Both the position numbers and the translations under genes were made by a program. The notes beneath the pieces were generated by a model that was given only the letters and a program-made list of their open reading frames with translations, ran no database searches and was not told where the DNA came from. From assembly GCA_949825025.1 (NCBI GenBank), contig OX463780.1, positions 14,605,480 through 14,669,479 on the forward strand: a stretch of DNA of 64,000 nt, read 5' to 3'. This document shows positions 1 through 13,194 of this stretch, piece by piece. Source of the stretch: Siphlonurus alternatus. Taxonomy: Eukaryota; Arthropoda; Insecta; Ephemeroptera; Siphlonuridae. Each line of letters starts with the position of its first letter. Within the stretch, counting starts at the first letter, position 1.

Positions 1-1705
1 TATATAATAATTAATATAATTATTAATTACAATTTCATCATTATAATTGAATTCCAAAATTAAATAAAAATGAAAGTCACACAGGCATTCATTATTTTTT
101 TTATATATTTTTTCCCCTCTCAATAAGTTGCATTATAATTACATTTGATAAGCTTGCGTTTCAAATTTAAATACAGAATTATTGATACAATCATCAGAAG
201 TATCAGAACTACTATATAGCTAGAGTGCATTATAAAAGCAAATCATTATGTATTATATTTTATCATTATAATATTTCTTTTATATATATTTTATTATAGA
301 TAAAAAAATATATATTATGGATATAAGATTATAATTTTTTTTTATAATATTCAAAGAATTTTCTAATATAAGATCAAAGTGCTGACGGCGGTAAAAAAAA
401 AAAGGCTGTTCAGAAGCCAATTAGCGTGAAATCACGCGCAAGTGCACGCGACCCGTCGCCCCGGGAGGCACCGAGACGGTAGACCCCGCCCCATGTGATG
501 TCGTTTCCGATAATCCGACGACGAGCATCACTATTATTGATGGCACCTTGCTTCGTCTCAATGCCTGGCTTAACGTACATAACAATAAGTATTGTCGCTG
601 TGGTACTGATGCCTTGTTATCACGATGTTTATATAATATAGATGGTATATATTCCCAATTAGGGGACAACCATATGCGATAAAACTTCTATATTTGTATG
701 TATATAAAGCTTACGATTTTAAAATCTTCTTTTCCAAAAGACGTCATATTTCATGAAAAAATATAAATAAATAAATAAAAGAAGTTTACCTATATAAAGT
801 ATTCTAAGATTGTTATGTCTATATCAGAGACGTTATAAAGCTTTTCTGTGGGTAACAAAGAACATAAAGGGGAGGATTAAACATCATAAGGAAATAAATG
901 TAAAACACAATTTTTATTTTCAAGCAGAAATATATACGTATTATTGATAAAATTATAATATATATCCATCGTATACATAATAGGTTCTATTCAACGTATA
1001 TATATTATAGGAAAAAAAGAACGTACTTTGTGTGTGCCTTTAAGGTCTGTCGCTATGAAAATATGCAAGTGGAATGAAAAGAGATGTCACTACCAGTCTT
1101 TAGTAAATGATGTCCGAGATTGGGTGATTTTAATTCCAACATTTCAAAGGAAATAATAAGATTAACCGTTTTTAAATGAGCAACAGTCATTATAATTATG
1201 TTTATCTATTTCCTAGTCTGATTAATTTGTGAATACAATAATTATATGATAAGTTATTGCAGTTAAAAAAATGCCCCTATAACTCAGAGAGCAAAAGCTC
1301 AAGGCAAAGAAAGAAATATGAAGGGCAGCCGTGCCGTGATGAATGCTCCTGCTCTACCGTTGCGAGTGCGCCTCAACATTCCATTGTATTTTAAATTGAA
1401 TAGAAGGGAGAGTAACGGTAAATAAACAAAGATGTATTATTTTGAAAGAATTAATATTATGATTTTTAGGATAGTAAGCATCGAAACTTTTTTTTTTTCG
1501 ATAAAAAAAATAAAATATATTATTGTATTTTTTAATTCCTTTTGTTATATATAATGAATCTAACTCGAATCTAAGTAATAATCCTAATAATTACGTAATT
1601 TTATATATTAAAATTTACTATCATTCATAATGCTGTTTCGCTTTATGTGGCTCATCATATCTAATCATATGCTTGAAATAAAAATAATTTGATAATAATT
1701 TGTTT
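1..1705. other. A+T-rich non-coding with one GC island
   Basis: A GC-rich patch at 440-610 (GCACGCGACCCGTCGCCCC) has no convincing frame; the rest is A+T-rich with T- and A-runs. CTTGCGTTTCAAATTTA near 153 recurs at 36023. No gene is seen. Confidence 0.6.
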
Positions 1706-1720
1706 CTGGATCCGCGCCTG
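1706..1720. mobile_element. Orphan right end of a small hAT element
   Basis: CTGGATCCGCGCCTG is identical to the terminus type of the 55.1-kb element. No matching left end lies between 1 and 1700, so it is a truncated copy, or its partner lies outside the window. Confidence 0.45.
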
Positions 1721-1769
1721 ATTATATTTATAATATTTATATTTATATTAATATATATTTTTTTTTACA

Positions 1770-2135
1770 AGGATACACCCCTAAGAGCTTACAGCTCGCG
1801 GCGGGGTACTGGGTAGGGATATAAAGTAGGGAACGGATAGTGGCCACGGCCTGCATGCTTACGCGTCCCAGCATTCGCTGAGGTGAGACTGAGGGAACCG
1901 TGGAAAACCTCAGTCAGGACGGACACCTCTACTTTTTCTCAATGGACCAAAGCGATGTCCAAAGCCTGGAGAACCACACACAAGTGCATCACTGCACTGG
2001 GTGGAAAGCGAGACGAATTTACCCCAGGGAGGGAGCAGCGTATTTTTTACTTGAAACGGTCACCCATCCAAGTACTAACCACGCTCGACGTAGCTTGACT
2101 TCGGTGATCTAACGAGAACCGGTCAATGCACTGCG
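1770..2135 (-). mobile_element. SINE with 5S rRNA-derived head (SINE3-like)
   Basis: Read on the minus strand, positions 2123 down to 2057 match the internal promoter part of 5S rRNA almost throughout: ACCGGTTCTCG, GATCACCGAAGT, GAGCGTGGTTAGTACTTGG, ATGGGTGACCG. These include the A-box, intermediate element and C-box region used by TFIIIA and RNA polymerase III. The first 30 or so bases of 5S are replaced by an unrelated GGCGCAGTGCATTG. A body of about 210 bp follows, including a dyad CTGACTGAGGTTTTCC...GGTTCCCTCAGTC (1880-1922), then an A+T-rich tail near 1770. Length and head-body-tail order are those of SINE3-type elements. The dyad block recurs at 39.53-39.61 kb. No target duplication could be defined in the A+T-rich flank. 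Confidence 0.85.
2057..2123 (-). pseudogene. 5S rRNA-derived fragment (head of the SINE)
   Basis: This is the 67-bp 5S-like part itself, minus strand. It covers roughly 5S positions 30-100, with scattered substitutions (for example GTTAGATCACC for the usual GTCCGATCACC). It is not a functional 5S gene: the 5' stem strand and the 3' end are absent. Confidence 0.85.
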
Positions 2136-2395
2136 CCAATAATATTATTATTAAAAAAAAATAATAATAAATATAAATATTTATATATTTATATTTATAT
2201 ATATTTTATATTTTTGTAGATATGTATTATATAAATACATATATAACTATACATATAATAATATATATATAGTTATATAATATTATAACTATATTATAAA
2301 TGTTATAATGAATATTATAATTTTATATAATTACGGTCCAATAATTAATAATAATTATAATAATTAATTAATTTTTCTCTCAATAAAAAAAATCG

Positions 2396-2401
<6 letters not shown>

Positions 2402-2443
<42 letters not shown>
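2402..2443. repeat. (AT)n microsatellite
   Basis: About 21 uninterrupted AT units, following an A+T-only stretch from 2150 with TATAATATTATA motifs. Confidence 0.95.
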
Positions 2444-2446
<3 letters not shown>

Positions 2447-5400
2447 GTATTTTTTTTTTATTGGAGGAATTTAATAACTGGAGCTAGGCCTTGTAGGAGC
2501 CATCAATTTCCGTGTGCAGACTACCAATGCTGAGCTGCATGAGCACGGCCCATGGGTCTGCACGGCCCACGGGCCCGCCCGTGCAGATCCGTGCGCGAGC
2601 CCGCAGAACCTAAGCCGTCTCGGCGCCCTCCCTGCTGCTGGTAAAGCTCAAGCTGACCATCCTCACTTGCCTCGCTGCTTGCTGGCGAGCAAGCTAGGTG
2701 CAGTCCCGAACAATGGGACAATGCACAGTACATCCGAGGAGAAAAAAATTCAGCAAGAGGGCTTGTGACAAAGTGGGGAAATATAGTGTGTAATTTTCTT
2801 ACTTGTAAAGTCCTTAAAACATTGCTGTACAGTATCCATATTAACTTGTTCATCAGAGAATATATATATAATTAATATTATACAATTAAAAATTAAATAT
2901 CCTTTAAAGTTTTGTAAAAATGTTGGAACAAAATTCCTCCAATCAGTATTTTTCGAAACGCAAACGTTGCGCCTCTGGTGGCCGGCTACGTAGCGACAGT
3001 CCTTAACAATGGAAAAAAGAAATTAACAAAAAGAATCCACGAACAAAGTAAAATAAATAAGAAGTCTAAGTTTTTTTTATATAAAAGTGATTACTGCATG
3101 CTTATCTTTGACATAAGAAAAAAATAATAGTTACAAGAATATAAATTCTATAACGCAAAAAAATACCAATATCAGATGAAATCTTATATTATTTAATTAT
3201 ATAAAATTAAATGGAATAAACTCAAATAAAGAATCTCGCGTATACTTTATTATATACAAAGTATATAACAAAAGAAACGAGCATGGCTTTGATTTTATTT
3301 TTTTTTTTTCGTGTCTTCTCTGAACAAATAATCCAATTCAGCGTCATGTGTATTGATCTCTAATTACATTACACTAGCTCCATCTCTCACTACTTGTTTA
3401 TTGTGACAAAGTAAGTGTCCTCATTGGTCAGAGTCAAAGCCGAAAGCTCACGGAAAAACACGAACTGGGAGTGTACTTAGTAATACTTTAATAGCTACAA
3501 CAATGAATAGCGATCAAGTCGGAAGCTGCAGGCTGCTAATGGACAAGCGCCTGGGGGTTTTGCAGCGGGACTTGCCGCCAACGGGACCAGCCCAGAGAGA
3601 GAAAAAAAAAAGAAGTGGCTCGCTTGTGGAGCGAGAAGACGCGTGGCGCCCGCTGAGATTATTATATTCAGCACCCAGCAATCAAAATTGACTAATAATT
3701 ACCTTCAATACAAAATCTGACTTGAATATAAATTATTATTCTACACCGGTTCTTTGATCACTTTGTTATTATTCTTTTTTATAAATAAATCATATATAAA
3801 TAAAAAAAATTATCTTGAGCTCAATTTTGATTAAGATTTTTTTTTTTCTTTCGTAGCCCACGAACTTAATATCACACAAAAAAGGTGTAAATTAAGAACA
3901 GTCAGTTCATTTATGATAATTAAGATGTGATATAAATTAGGTTCATGCCATGGTATCATGCAATTCATGTTTTTATAATAATATATGAAAGTCTCTGAAT
4001 TTTTAATGCAACATAAAAATATAATTTAAATTGATGAAATGGTTAAGAAGATTTTATGATGTCTGTAGATGTTGCATTATTAATGAAGAGGCAGCAGCAG
4101 CAGCAGCAGGCAAAGTTTGTATAGTAACGTTATTGTTATACAATTTATGACGACGGGAGACGTTATGGCGCGATGTTAATTCCCTGCACAGACAGTGATT
4201 CGTTCAATTGCAAGTGAGTAACAACAAGAAGGCTGGGTTTGCGTGGCCCCCAGATGTTGTTCCTTTGTCAGGACGATGATGCAGGCACACAAGACAGTTT
4301 TCTCACGCCTCAAGCACCCAAGGACTTTTAAAACAATTGATATAACTCTGCAAGTGATTATTGTCAAGTAAAAAATATGAAAAAAAAAATACAAAGACGA
4401 GGAAAAAAAAATTAAAGATTCTAATCTAATTTTTTTTAGTTTGCACGCGGTGTTTTTGTGTTATTTTTACTAAGAAACATATAAGTGAAATGTCTTTTGT
4501 TTTACACCATATCAACAATCACGATCTTGCATTATAATTTCATGAAGAGAGTGAAAATTGCAATTTTTCAGAGACTTGAACGAGCGAGTATCTGTGTACC
4601 AGGCTAGGGTTAGTCAAGCTGCACGGGGGCACAGGCGAGCGTGCAGGCGCGGCTGATGTGACTTGATGAGCGCACATTTTCTCATTACGCTCCCCAGCAC
4701 ACACGTTCGTTGTATATTGGCCTTTGCTGCCCACTCAGACAAAGCAATTTCACCGCTCACAACTTTACTTTCATTGCTGTCATCAATCATTGGACAAAAT
4801 TTTTGTGTCATATTACTTGGATATAGAATAAATTATATGTCGTAATAACATTCATGCCAGTCATAATTTTTTTAAGTTCTATTTAGCTATAATATATATT
4901 AAATAAACAGGTGCCTATTTTTAAATATCATTTTATTTATGACAAAAATGTCAGAATAGGTAATAAAACATAAATAGAACCGATCGATGTTAATTTTTTA
5001 TATCACTATCATAAAATTATCAAATATAAAAATGTTAATAGTTGTGACGATGTTTTTCGTAGAACGTAAAATAGGGTGGGAGGGGAGATATTTTTTCGTA
5101 ACAAGATTGCAATATATATATATTTTTTTTCTCCCTAAAAACGATGCTCAGGGTCGTGGTAATAAAGCGCGAGAGCCGCCAGCCAGTCAGCAAGCGGGTA
5201 TTTTGGAGGAGGTCAAAGCTGAAGAGACACGCGGGCCGAGCCATGCAAGGCTATATTCACACCTAAAGTTAAAACTATACACGCTGGAGGGAACAGGTGG
5301 GTTCGAACAGTCTTTTATATCACCCCTTCACGCGTTACAATAATAGTATTACACAGGATATAATGAGTTAAATGGTCCAAGACATGCAAAAATATCAATT

Positions 5401-7341
5401 TTACCGAGTAAGGAAAATATTCAATGTCACATAAAGTTCATTACGAGGAAAAACTTAAGCATATAAAAAAAAAGTGTTCAGTTTATTGAACTGCTTTGTT
5501 AATCAAGAAAATAAAAATGTGTAATAGAATATTATGTGGATTTAAATCAAGAGAATAACAGAGGCTATTGTTATTCATTATGGTCATTGTGAAAAATAAT
5601 ATGCAATTCCAATCAGATGACGCGCATGTAAAATGCAAAACAACGTCATAAATTTTTATAAGAAACTTTTCCTGTAATTGCAATGCTTACATTTTTATTT
5701 TGAGAAAAAAGGACAAGCACATTAAATTCTTATATAATTTGTTTACATATATATTTTTATTATAATTCAGTGCTATGAAATTTAACAATTATGTATTAAT
5801 TTTATTAATGCATGGAAGTACTTGATATCAGGACACTGAATAATATGCTTATATATATGTAAAAGGAAAAGAAAATCAGATTATTATAACAATTTGTGAT
5901 ATTCTCGCTATTATCGGTGTGTTATAAGACGACATTTTTAAATGTCGCGGTGTGTACGTAAATCAACAATCAACGCGCGACGCAGTTTCTTAGAAAGAAC
6001 TTTCCTTTGTTCCGGGCCGACACTATATACCGCCGCCTTATGACTACGACTGGTCGCTTATATATTATTATATATATGGGAAATATACATTGGCTGCATT
6101 GAAGGTGCTTCTCGGTCGGGGTCACAAAAGTACGAGGACCAAGGTATATGTATACACACCGCCGCGATGTTTGCAGAGGTAACTCCGGGTCGGTATGGGC
6201 CACCCTCAAGCAGCCCTATACCTACATAGATATCTATCTATAAGTCAAGGTAACACACTGCACTACACTGAGACTGAGATTCGTGTTGTATAATCGTACT
6301 CTTGCGTAAGAAATAATTGCCTGGTATGGCTTAAGATCAAGAATTTGGCTAGCGCCTAATTTGTAGGCAACTTTTTCAGCATCTATGCTTCAAAAGTAGA
6401 CTATATCTTGCATGGCAACAGAAACCAAAATTTTAAATTAATTAATACAATTATTATTAGAGCCTATCTATAAACTAACTTCCATATATTGTCTTCGTAT
6501 ATTCGATAAGAATTATATTTATGATGATAAACAACACAATTATCAAACCAAAACTTTCTTAAAAATGGAAGAAACCAGCAATTATAGTTTATAAAACTAT
6601 ATTATATTATAATTATTTATAAAATGCTATCTTATGATATTTGTATACATGTGTTTTTTGACCGGAAGTTAATGTTCAAGTCAACACGCTGACTGACATT
6701 ACAAAAATATACAAATAATATTCAGTACAGACTTTACATTATAAATTCTGCAATAAAAAAATATTATAATTTCTTACAAGATATTTGGCAACAAACTGTC
6801 CACCCGTCTATATATAACAAGTTTATCAAATTTTGTGCTAGCATGATGTTAAAGAAGGATTATAAGAATATTATGTATAATATGCATATATGGGCTTACT
6901 GGTAATGATTAATGACTAATTAGTGTGTGCCGCATATAGAAAAAAAATGGAAGTTCAATGTTTACTTGCAAATTTTAACTATAATATATTTATTATATTA
7001 AAAACTTTTGTAAATATAGCTGTAGTTGGAATATATAAAAAATTAATATATATCGAAAACACTGGAAGGTGCAAAAAGGTGAAGAACCATTAATACCATT
7101 ATACTATAAAATGTACATAATAGACAAAATAAATATGCATTTCTTTAAAATCAATAAATCTAGTAATCACATTTATTTAATAATTTAACACTTTTTTTTT
7201 TAAACGATGCGGATTACATTGCAGAAACACTCAATAAATCGAAACTAAAACAAACGTAAATCTCATTACATTTACACAAATAAATAATAAAAAATCAGCA
7301 ACGTTATATAAAAATAATATAATTGTTTACGAAAATCTTAC
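2444..7341. other. Non-coding with four GC-rich islands
   Basis: Islands at 2510-2730 (GGCCCGCCCGTGC), 3500-3660, 4550-4740 and 5150-5310. The remainder is A+T-rich with repeated TATATA. A 20-bp motif GCCTAATTTGTAGGCAACTT around 6354 recurs with one change, in reverse, at 43219. Short frames overlap the islands on both strands and show no splice-consistent structure. Confidence 0.5.
4092..4109. repeat. (CAG)6 microsatellite
   Basis: Six perfect CAG units with no open coding context on either strand. The longest of many short CAG/CTG runs in the window. Confidence 0.9.
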
Positions 7342-7414
7342 CTCTAGATTTTGCAAATGATTTCATTGCTTTGATTCCCATAACGGCGTGAGTGGGTTCC
7401 CAGTCTATGTACAT
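7342..7414 (-). CDS. Possible alternative first coding exon (24 codons)
   Basis: On the minus strand an ATG at 7414 opens a frame beginning MYIDWEPTHAV and ending SFAKSR, followed by a strong donor AGAG|GTAAGA in phase 1. Exon B also leaves in phase 1, so this segment could serve as an alternative start spliced to the same downstream exon outside the window. The frame stays open upstream to about 7627 without another ATG, so the 5' part may be untranslated leader; no convincing acceptor is seen there (only TTGGTTAAG). The G+C-rich patch 7380-7580 and the GA-rich tract at 8058-8131, some 650 bp upstream, are compatible with a promoter. The start context (GGCCCCCATGT) is weak. The peptide is not recognised and a chance donor next to a GC island is a real alternative. 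Confidence 0.3.
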
Positions 7415-8057
7415 GGGGGCCAACGTTGAGGTCGACAGGGTCACGGTTAAAAGTGGACACGAGGGGTGACGAGGACTCCTACCGCTGGACGCGGCGGCTC
7501 TATTTGAAGGGGGTGCTATAATTTGCGCCTCATTGCCCCACACCGAGTCTCGCACCAAAGTATGAATACTGCTGCTGCTTCTCCGCAGACACTTAACCAA
7601 GAAATAATAAGGGTTGCTTCGTATCAAATTCTATGAGCAGCATGAAATTTGATCACTTCCGTTAAAAAAAAAAATAATAAACTTTGAAAAAAAAAATTTA
7701 AAACAAAAATTAATCACAGTAATATTATATAATCATTGTTTGAGATCACAATAAATTAAAACACTGTAATATGTTCACTTATATCACAACAATGACACTA
7801 ACGAAGATATGGTATGTATATTTTTTTTATTTAAAAAATAAACACAGTACAAGTTACACACGTTCAACAGGTGTTTAAAAATGTCATGTTGTTTTAAATA
7901 ATCTTCACAGTGTTGTTGGTGATCAAATGGTGCTTACACGCTTTGCAAGTGTAACTCAAATATATAAGTTTCTTTTTGAGGCACCGCCGTGGCTGCCGTG
8001 GCCTGTTAACTTCAGAGCACGACTAATCACCCAAGTAGCAGCAGCAGCCAGGCGGCC

Positions 8058-8131
8058 GGTTCTCTTTCCCCTCTCTTTCTTCTCTCCGCCCTCGCCCCCT
8101 CCCGTCGTCTCCCTACCTCCCCTCCCCGCTT
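8058..8131. promoter_or_regulatory. Long polypyrimidine/polypurine tract
   Basis: About 74 bases are almost pure C/T on the plus strand (GA/G-rich on the minus strand), with isolated G and A interruptions. It lies some 650 bp upstream, in the minus direction, of the candidate start at 7414, where GA-rich sequence would be a plausible GAGA-factor/promoter element. It is also a candidate triplex-forming tract. Confidence 0.4.
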
Positions 8132-9046
8132 GAAAGCCCAGCAACATCTATGAATGAATACTCTCGCTGCAGGGCGTCGCGGCGTACACAAAAACTACGC
8201 CTTTAGAATACAGATCATAAGAAGTACTGCGAACACACGTAATATTGCAGAAGATGTCCAACGAATAAGAAGAAGATAAATTTTCTAAGCTCGGATATAA
8301 AATGCTAAAGATGACTTGAGAAAGAAAAATAATCAGGTCCCCAAACTTATGGGTAGTGTAGGCGCTAGGACAAGCGTGAGAACGAGTAATGAATGAAATT
8401 GGTTATAAAACAGGAAGACAAAAAAATCTCGTGTATGCCAAAATTAAACATGAGATTCATTGAAGAAGAAATAAATAAAAAAATGTATAATAGTGCAAAA
8501 TCTATCATCAAACATAGACCATCAATATTATTTCCCTTGAGGCTTATGAACCTGAAATTACAGTTAGATAAGCTATTTTATGTGAACGCGATTAACTAAA
8601 GGAACAATTTTTTTTAATATCCATTTCTTCTATATAAATTTAGGCTATCTTTAAATCTAATCCAGTTTCTTTTCTATTCAGCATAAATTAAGTTGGCATA
8701 TATATGTGTCATTTATAAATAAAGTATGCATACTGTAATAAATAATTTTGAATATTAATTCCTTTTTTATTTTATTTTTAGATATTTTAAATAAAATAAA
8801 CAAATAAATAATACAATAACATCACCGTCTAAAAAAAAAACATGAGAAATATCTGCCAACAATACATTTTTTCCTTTCATATATTTAGCCTCTGCAAATA
8901 TTTCATTCATTCTAGAATGGACGTTGTTATACATTTTACTATAGCGCGGTTATCCCTGCATGCTGGTTATAGTAAGGGCTCACATGGAAAGCGGTGAGAG
9001 AAGATGGTGTTGCGAGCACCTGGGTCATCTTACTCTTCCTCCCATG

Positions 9047-9054
9047 TGACGTCA
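9047..9054. promoter_or_regulatory. CRE palindrome TGACGTCA
   Basis: Within GTGACGTCACAC in the 9000-9260 GC island, next to CATCAGAG and CAGCCAGCAGC motifs. Confidence 0.5.
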
Positions 9055-12000
9055 CACATTGCATCAGAGAGATATGACAGGAGCCAGCCAGCAGCAAACA
9101 CATGCAGTATAGCAACATCTGACTATATACCCCTCCTCCTTCACTCCACAGCATCTCTGCTACTCCCCCACACATGCACATCATCTTCTAATCAAAATAT
9201 TGGACCATTTCCAGAGCTACACGTTTATATACAAGCTACAAGGCTAGTCACACACGCTATGTGAGTTCTGTTCTGTCACATCAGTCACTAGAAGAAACTA
9301 TACCACTATACATTGGGACACATTCTGTCACCAAATTCTGCCTCGTTCACAAATTTACGCAGTAAATATCTATTTAAAATGCATACATATCACTTATAAA
9401 AGTTGTATAGACATTTTTTAAAACTTTGTAAAAATAAATAATTATTTCAAAAAATAAAATAATAATGGCTTAAAATTATGTTTTGTTTAGAGAAAATAAG
9501 CATTCATTACATCATCAACTTTTAAATTAAATTTGTTAGCTCGCATATCAGAAATAATTTCAATTTTCAAACTTATATCATTGAATGCAAAGTATGTTCA
9601 AATTTGCATTCTAGCTATAATATCAATATTTGGTCTATTTTAAAGTAAATTAGAACGTATTGACAAAAAACTAGAAATAAATGTGAAACTCAATTTCCGT
9701 TCATTAATTTGTGATCTTTTATCAATTAAATCCCGTGGGATTGTGACACTGCAAAATGTATATAATATAATGTGTGGCAATCCTTCTGGGCATGAAGTGG
9801 GATTTTATGTACCACATTTAGTGGTTAACCACTTTGCTGGCAGCAGCGTTGTTGTGTAAGACATAGGGTGGGCCTGGCTGGGCCTGGGTCGCGAGCCAGC
9901 GCCGGAAGTGTGACCGAAGCGTGGAGACAGGAGGGGGAGGGACTGCAGGCAACCTGGTCCCTCCATCCCTCCCTCCAAACTGCACCGGAAGTCGCACCGA
10001 AGCTGCACATTGAGCCTAGGGAGTGTCCTATGTCTCCTGTCGCCGCACCAAGAAAATCATAAGACTCGCAATCTTATTCATTTAGGGGTGAAAAAACTTC
10101 AAAATAATGGATTTCTATGTTTGTTTAAAAAAAAAGTCATACTTTTTGTCTAAAACATTGACCTTTTTAGTTTGTTAATTAATCACTAATCAGAGAGCTT
10201 TTTTTTAGATATATAAAGAATGTCAAATAATTATCTTTAAATGGTAGTTCCTGATTAATTAATATACTAAAGACGTAATGAGAAGCTAAAGTTAAATGTC
10301 CTCCTCCTAAGATAAAAGTTGCGGTCGCGATCCGTGAGAACCGCTGGAGGCTGTTGCGGCCAGGCAGGATCTCTTGAGGAACTACTGCTTGTTGAGAGGG
10401 GGGTCGCCTAGCAACGCGGGAGCCATCGAGATGAATGAACGTAAGCGTACGCCCGCTCAGGACTTTTTTTGTACTGTACCTCCTCGCTGCTGCTTGGGAC
10501 AGGTTAGGCCGAGAGGAGAGCAGCCTGAGGCGATCTCAACACCACCGGTTCTTTTTTTTTTTACAGGCCGTCAATTTTCTTCTTTCCACTATCATGTGTG
10601 TAACATAGCGACCAGTAACCTGAGAACCGGATAAACAGGGAAACACGATGTTTCCCACAAAATTTATATTTATTATTTTATTTTATACGGTTCAATATAT
10701 CTATAAAATTTCATTCATAACATAGAAGCCCTCTAAAGGATTTTAATTATGATATATACGATATACTTTATTTTATATCATAATTACAGTATATATCTAT
10801 AAAAACATTAAGCAAACTTATGATTTTATTCTTATCTCATCCTAATTTAAAATAAAGTAATAAAGAATCTTTTTGTTTACATTCAAGGAAAGTTCAAGGA
10901 AATTATAATTTGGTTTGCAAAGTTGATTCAGTCAGGTGTGAGGGCCGTAGAGATCGCCGCGGTGTCAACAAGGTTGCTATGAAGTCAAGGGGGCGGCTCG
11001 GAATTTTGCGGTCGGCGGCCACCGCAAAGCTCATCATTGTCAAGGCGACGGGGCACGTGGTTACGCGGCACGACTCAGGTGCTACCGACACCGGAGGAAG
11101 AGGGAGAAGAACACGTGGGCTACTTCCGTCAGCTGAGCAGCATGAATTGCTTACCGCATGCATACCGTAGCCAAGCAAACTTTATGGCACAGCCCTTACA
11201 TACAGAATGTTATTATAGGGACCAATATAGGGCGTATAAGGGAGGCTCAAGTTGCTTCATTTTTATATAATATATTATAAGAATGGAAATAAAAAGTTTA
11301 AAGAGACCGACCAACTTCCGCTCTAATATATATGCCATGATAATACACAAAGTTTGTGCATGATTTTATTTACGATAAAAATTGAATTTTATATTAGTCT
11401 CTATAATTAAATTATTATTTTTCTCTCTAACTATAATAATAACAATATCTAACTGTGCATGGCATTTTGCTTGTTATTTCTTTGTTTTACATAAAAATAT
11501 TATTCGTGTAATTGATGCAAGTTACAAGTTAATTAAGTTGCAGGCATTATTTATATATTAATATTACTGATTATACATTATAGTTCTTCAGTTCTCCTAT
11601 GAGCAATCTGAAAGTACACGTTAATATGCAATGTCTGCAAAGGTGTGGACTGTGGACCCTTTTTATCTATATACCATACAAATTGCAAAATTAAATTTTT
11701 CAAACAAATTTGCACGTTCGAGTAACATATTAATATTATACCCTACATATAAGGGACTATATAGATATACAATTAAGGAGTGCAGGGCATGACCCTCTCG
11801 TTGGTTTCTTTGAAGATCATGTTCAAATGTATAACGATGATGGATCCTACATCATGCAGGAGTACGACAGATCTGACAATTATGCATTACGAACGAGTGC
11901 CACACGCCAGCACAGCTAGCAGATCAGTAAGCAAACCTCCACAGAATTAGACTTTCATGATATCTCTTGGGTCGCACGCCAAGGCTACTTTATTCAGATG

Positions 12001-12238
12001 AGGCTGATTATGATGAGATGCTCGCGACCGACCGTCAAGCCTGTGGTACCGTCATGGAGAAAAATAACGGAACCTTTAATAAAAAAATAAATATTATAGA
12101 AGCTAACTGACCTCACAATAGTGGGCGAACCCACATTGATATAAAACAAAACTAATTTACATAATACACAGTCTGATTAATAAATTGGATCAAATTTATC
12201 AAATGCATGTGTTATCCACAAGGACATTTTATTTTCTT

Positions 12239-12246
12239 TGACGTCA
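12239..12246. promoter_or_regulatory. CRE palindrome TGACGTCA
   Basis: In A+T-rich sequence (TTTGACGTCAATC), one of the few copies outside a GC island. Confidence 0.4.
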
Positions 12247-13186
12247 ATCTTCGCTTGTAAAAAAATTTCAAAGATCCTTATTGAACAAAAAAAATTATTT
12301 ATTTTTTTCTTCTCTCTTTTAATATAAATAACACAACATGATATTGTCTTCTACACACATTTTAAAAGACACATAGTATAAGTTTGAGGTCCAGATTTCA
12401 TCGTTATCGCATTTTCAAAGGAAGCTGCTTACATGTTCGGGGAGGACCATCATAATATACAACAACAATAATCTTCTTGCACTGAGAAAGTGAGTCAGGC
12501 AGGTGTGCTTGCGCATACATATCTTACCGCACGCGGCGGCACGAAGTATGACTGAGAAGGAGTGCCATTGTATTATAGTGCAACAACAGCAGCAGGTGTT
12601 TGTGTACACCTTATTGCTGTTTTTCAAGAGCACATCATATATTTAAATATTTAATTTATTACTTGTATCCTTAAATCAAACTTTTTTACAATACAAATTT
12701 ATTTATTATACTGTATCGATATGTATCCACATTATATTATATGCATGAAGAAAGGTCAATTTTAATAATATATCAAAGGTAACAATCTATATACGAGTTG
12801 ACACACAGGTGCGAATATTTTATAAGAAGATTGATTTAGTTTGAATACACTCTGTAGATCAAGTATTCTTCAAGTAGTTCGTATGATGTCATTCCTGCAG
12901 TCCAGCACGATAGGTAATTTTAACTCCATGTAATTAACTTGACAAAGATTCATGAAAAGAATGAGACTAAAATGAAGCGAAGATGAAACTTAAAAAAAAA
13001 AAAAAAATCAAATCAAATGAATGAGTTTTACTAACCACAAAAATATATCATTAGTTTAAAAAAAAATAGTAAACTCTCTTCGGAAGAATCGTGCAAACAA
13101 TGTCAGTGTTTTTTTCTTATTATGAAAGAGCTCTACAAGAATCATCATCATTTCTGACAAGGACTAAAGTTTAGTTAAAGTACCCG

Positions 13187-13194
13187 TGACGTCA
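13187..13194. promoter_or_regulatory. CRE palindrome TGACGTCA
   Basis: In CCGTGACGTCAGG, 70 bp before the start of the 13260-13440 GC island. Confidence 0.45.

Noticed and set aside
2968..2984. GCGCCTCTGGTGGCC as a third CTCF site
   Set aside because: Without a one-base insertion it matches the core at only 10 of 14 positions.
4092..4109. CAG repeat as a polyglutamine coding tract
   Set aside because: Stops close by in the Gln frame and no splice sites.
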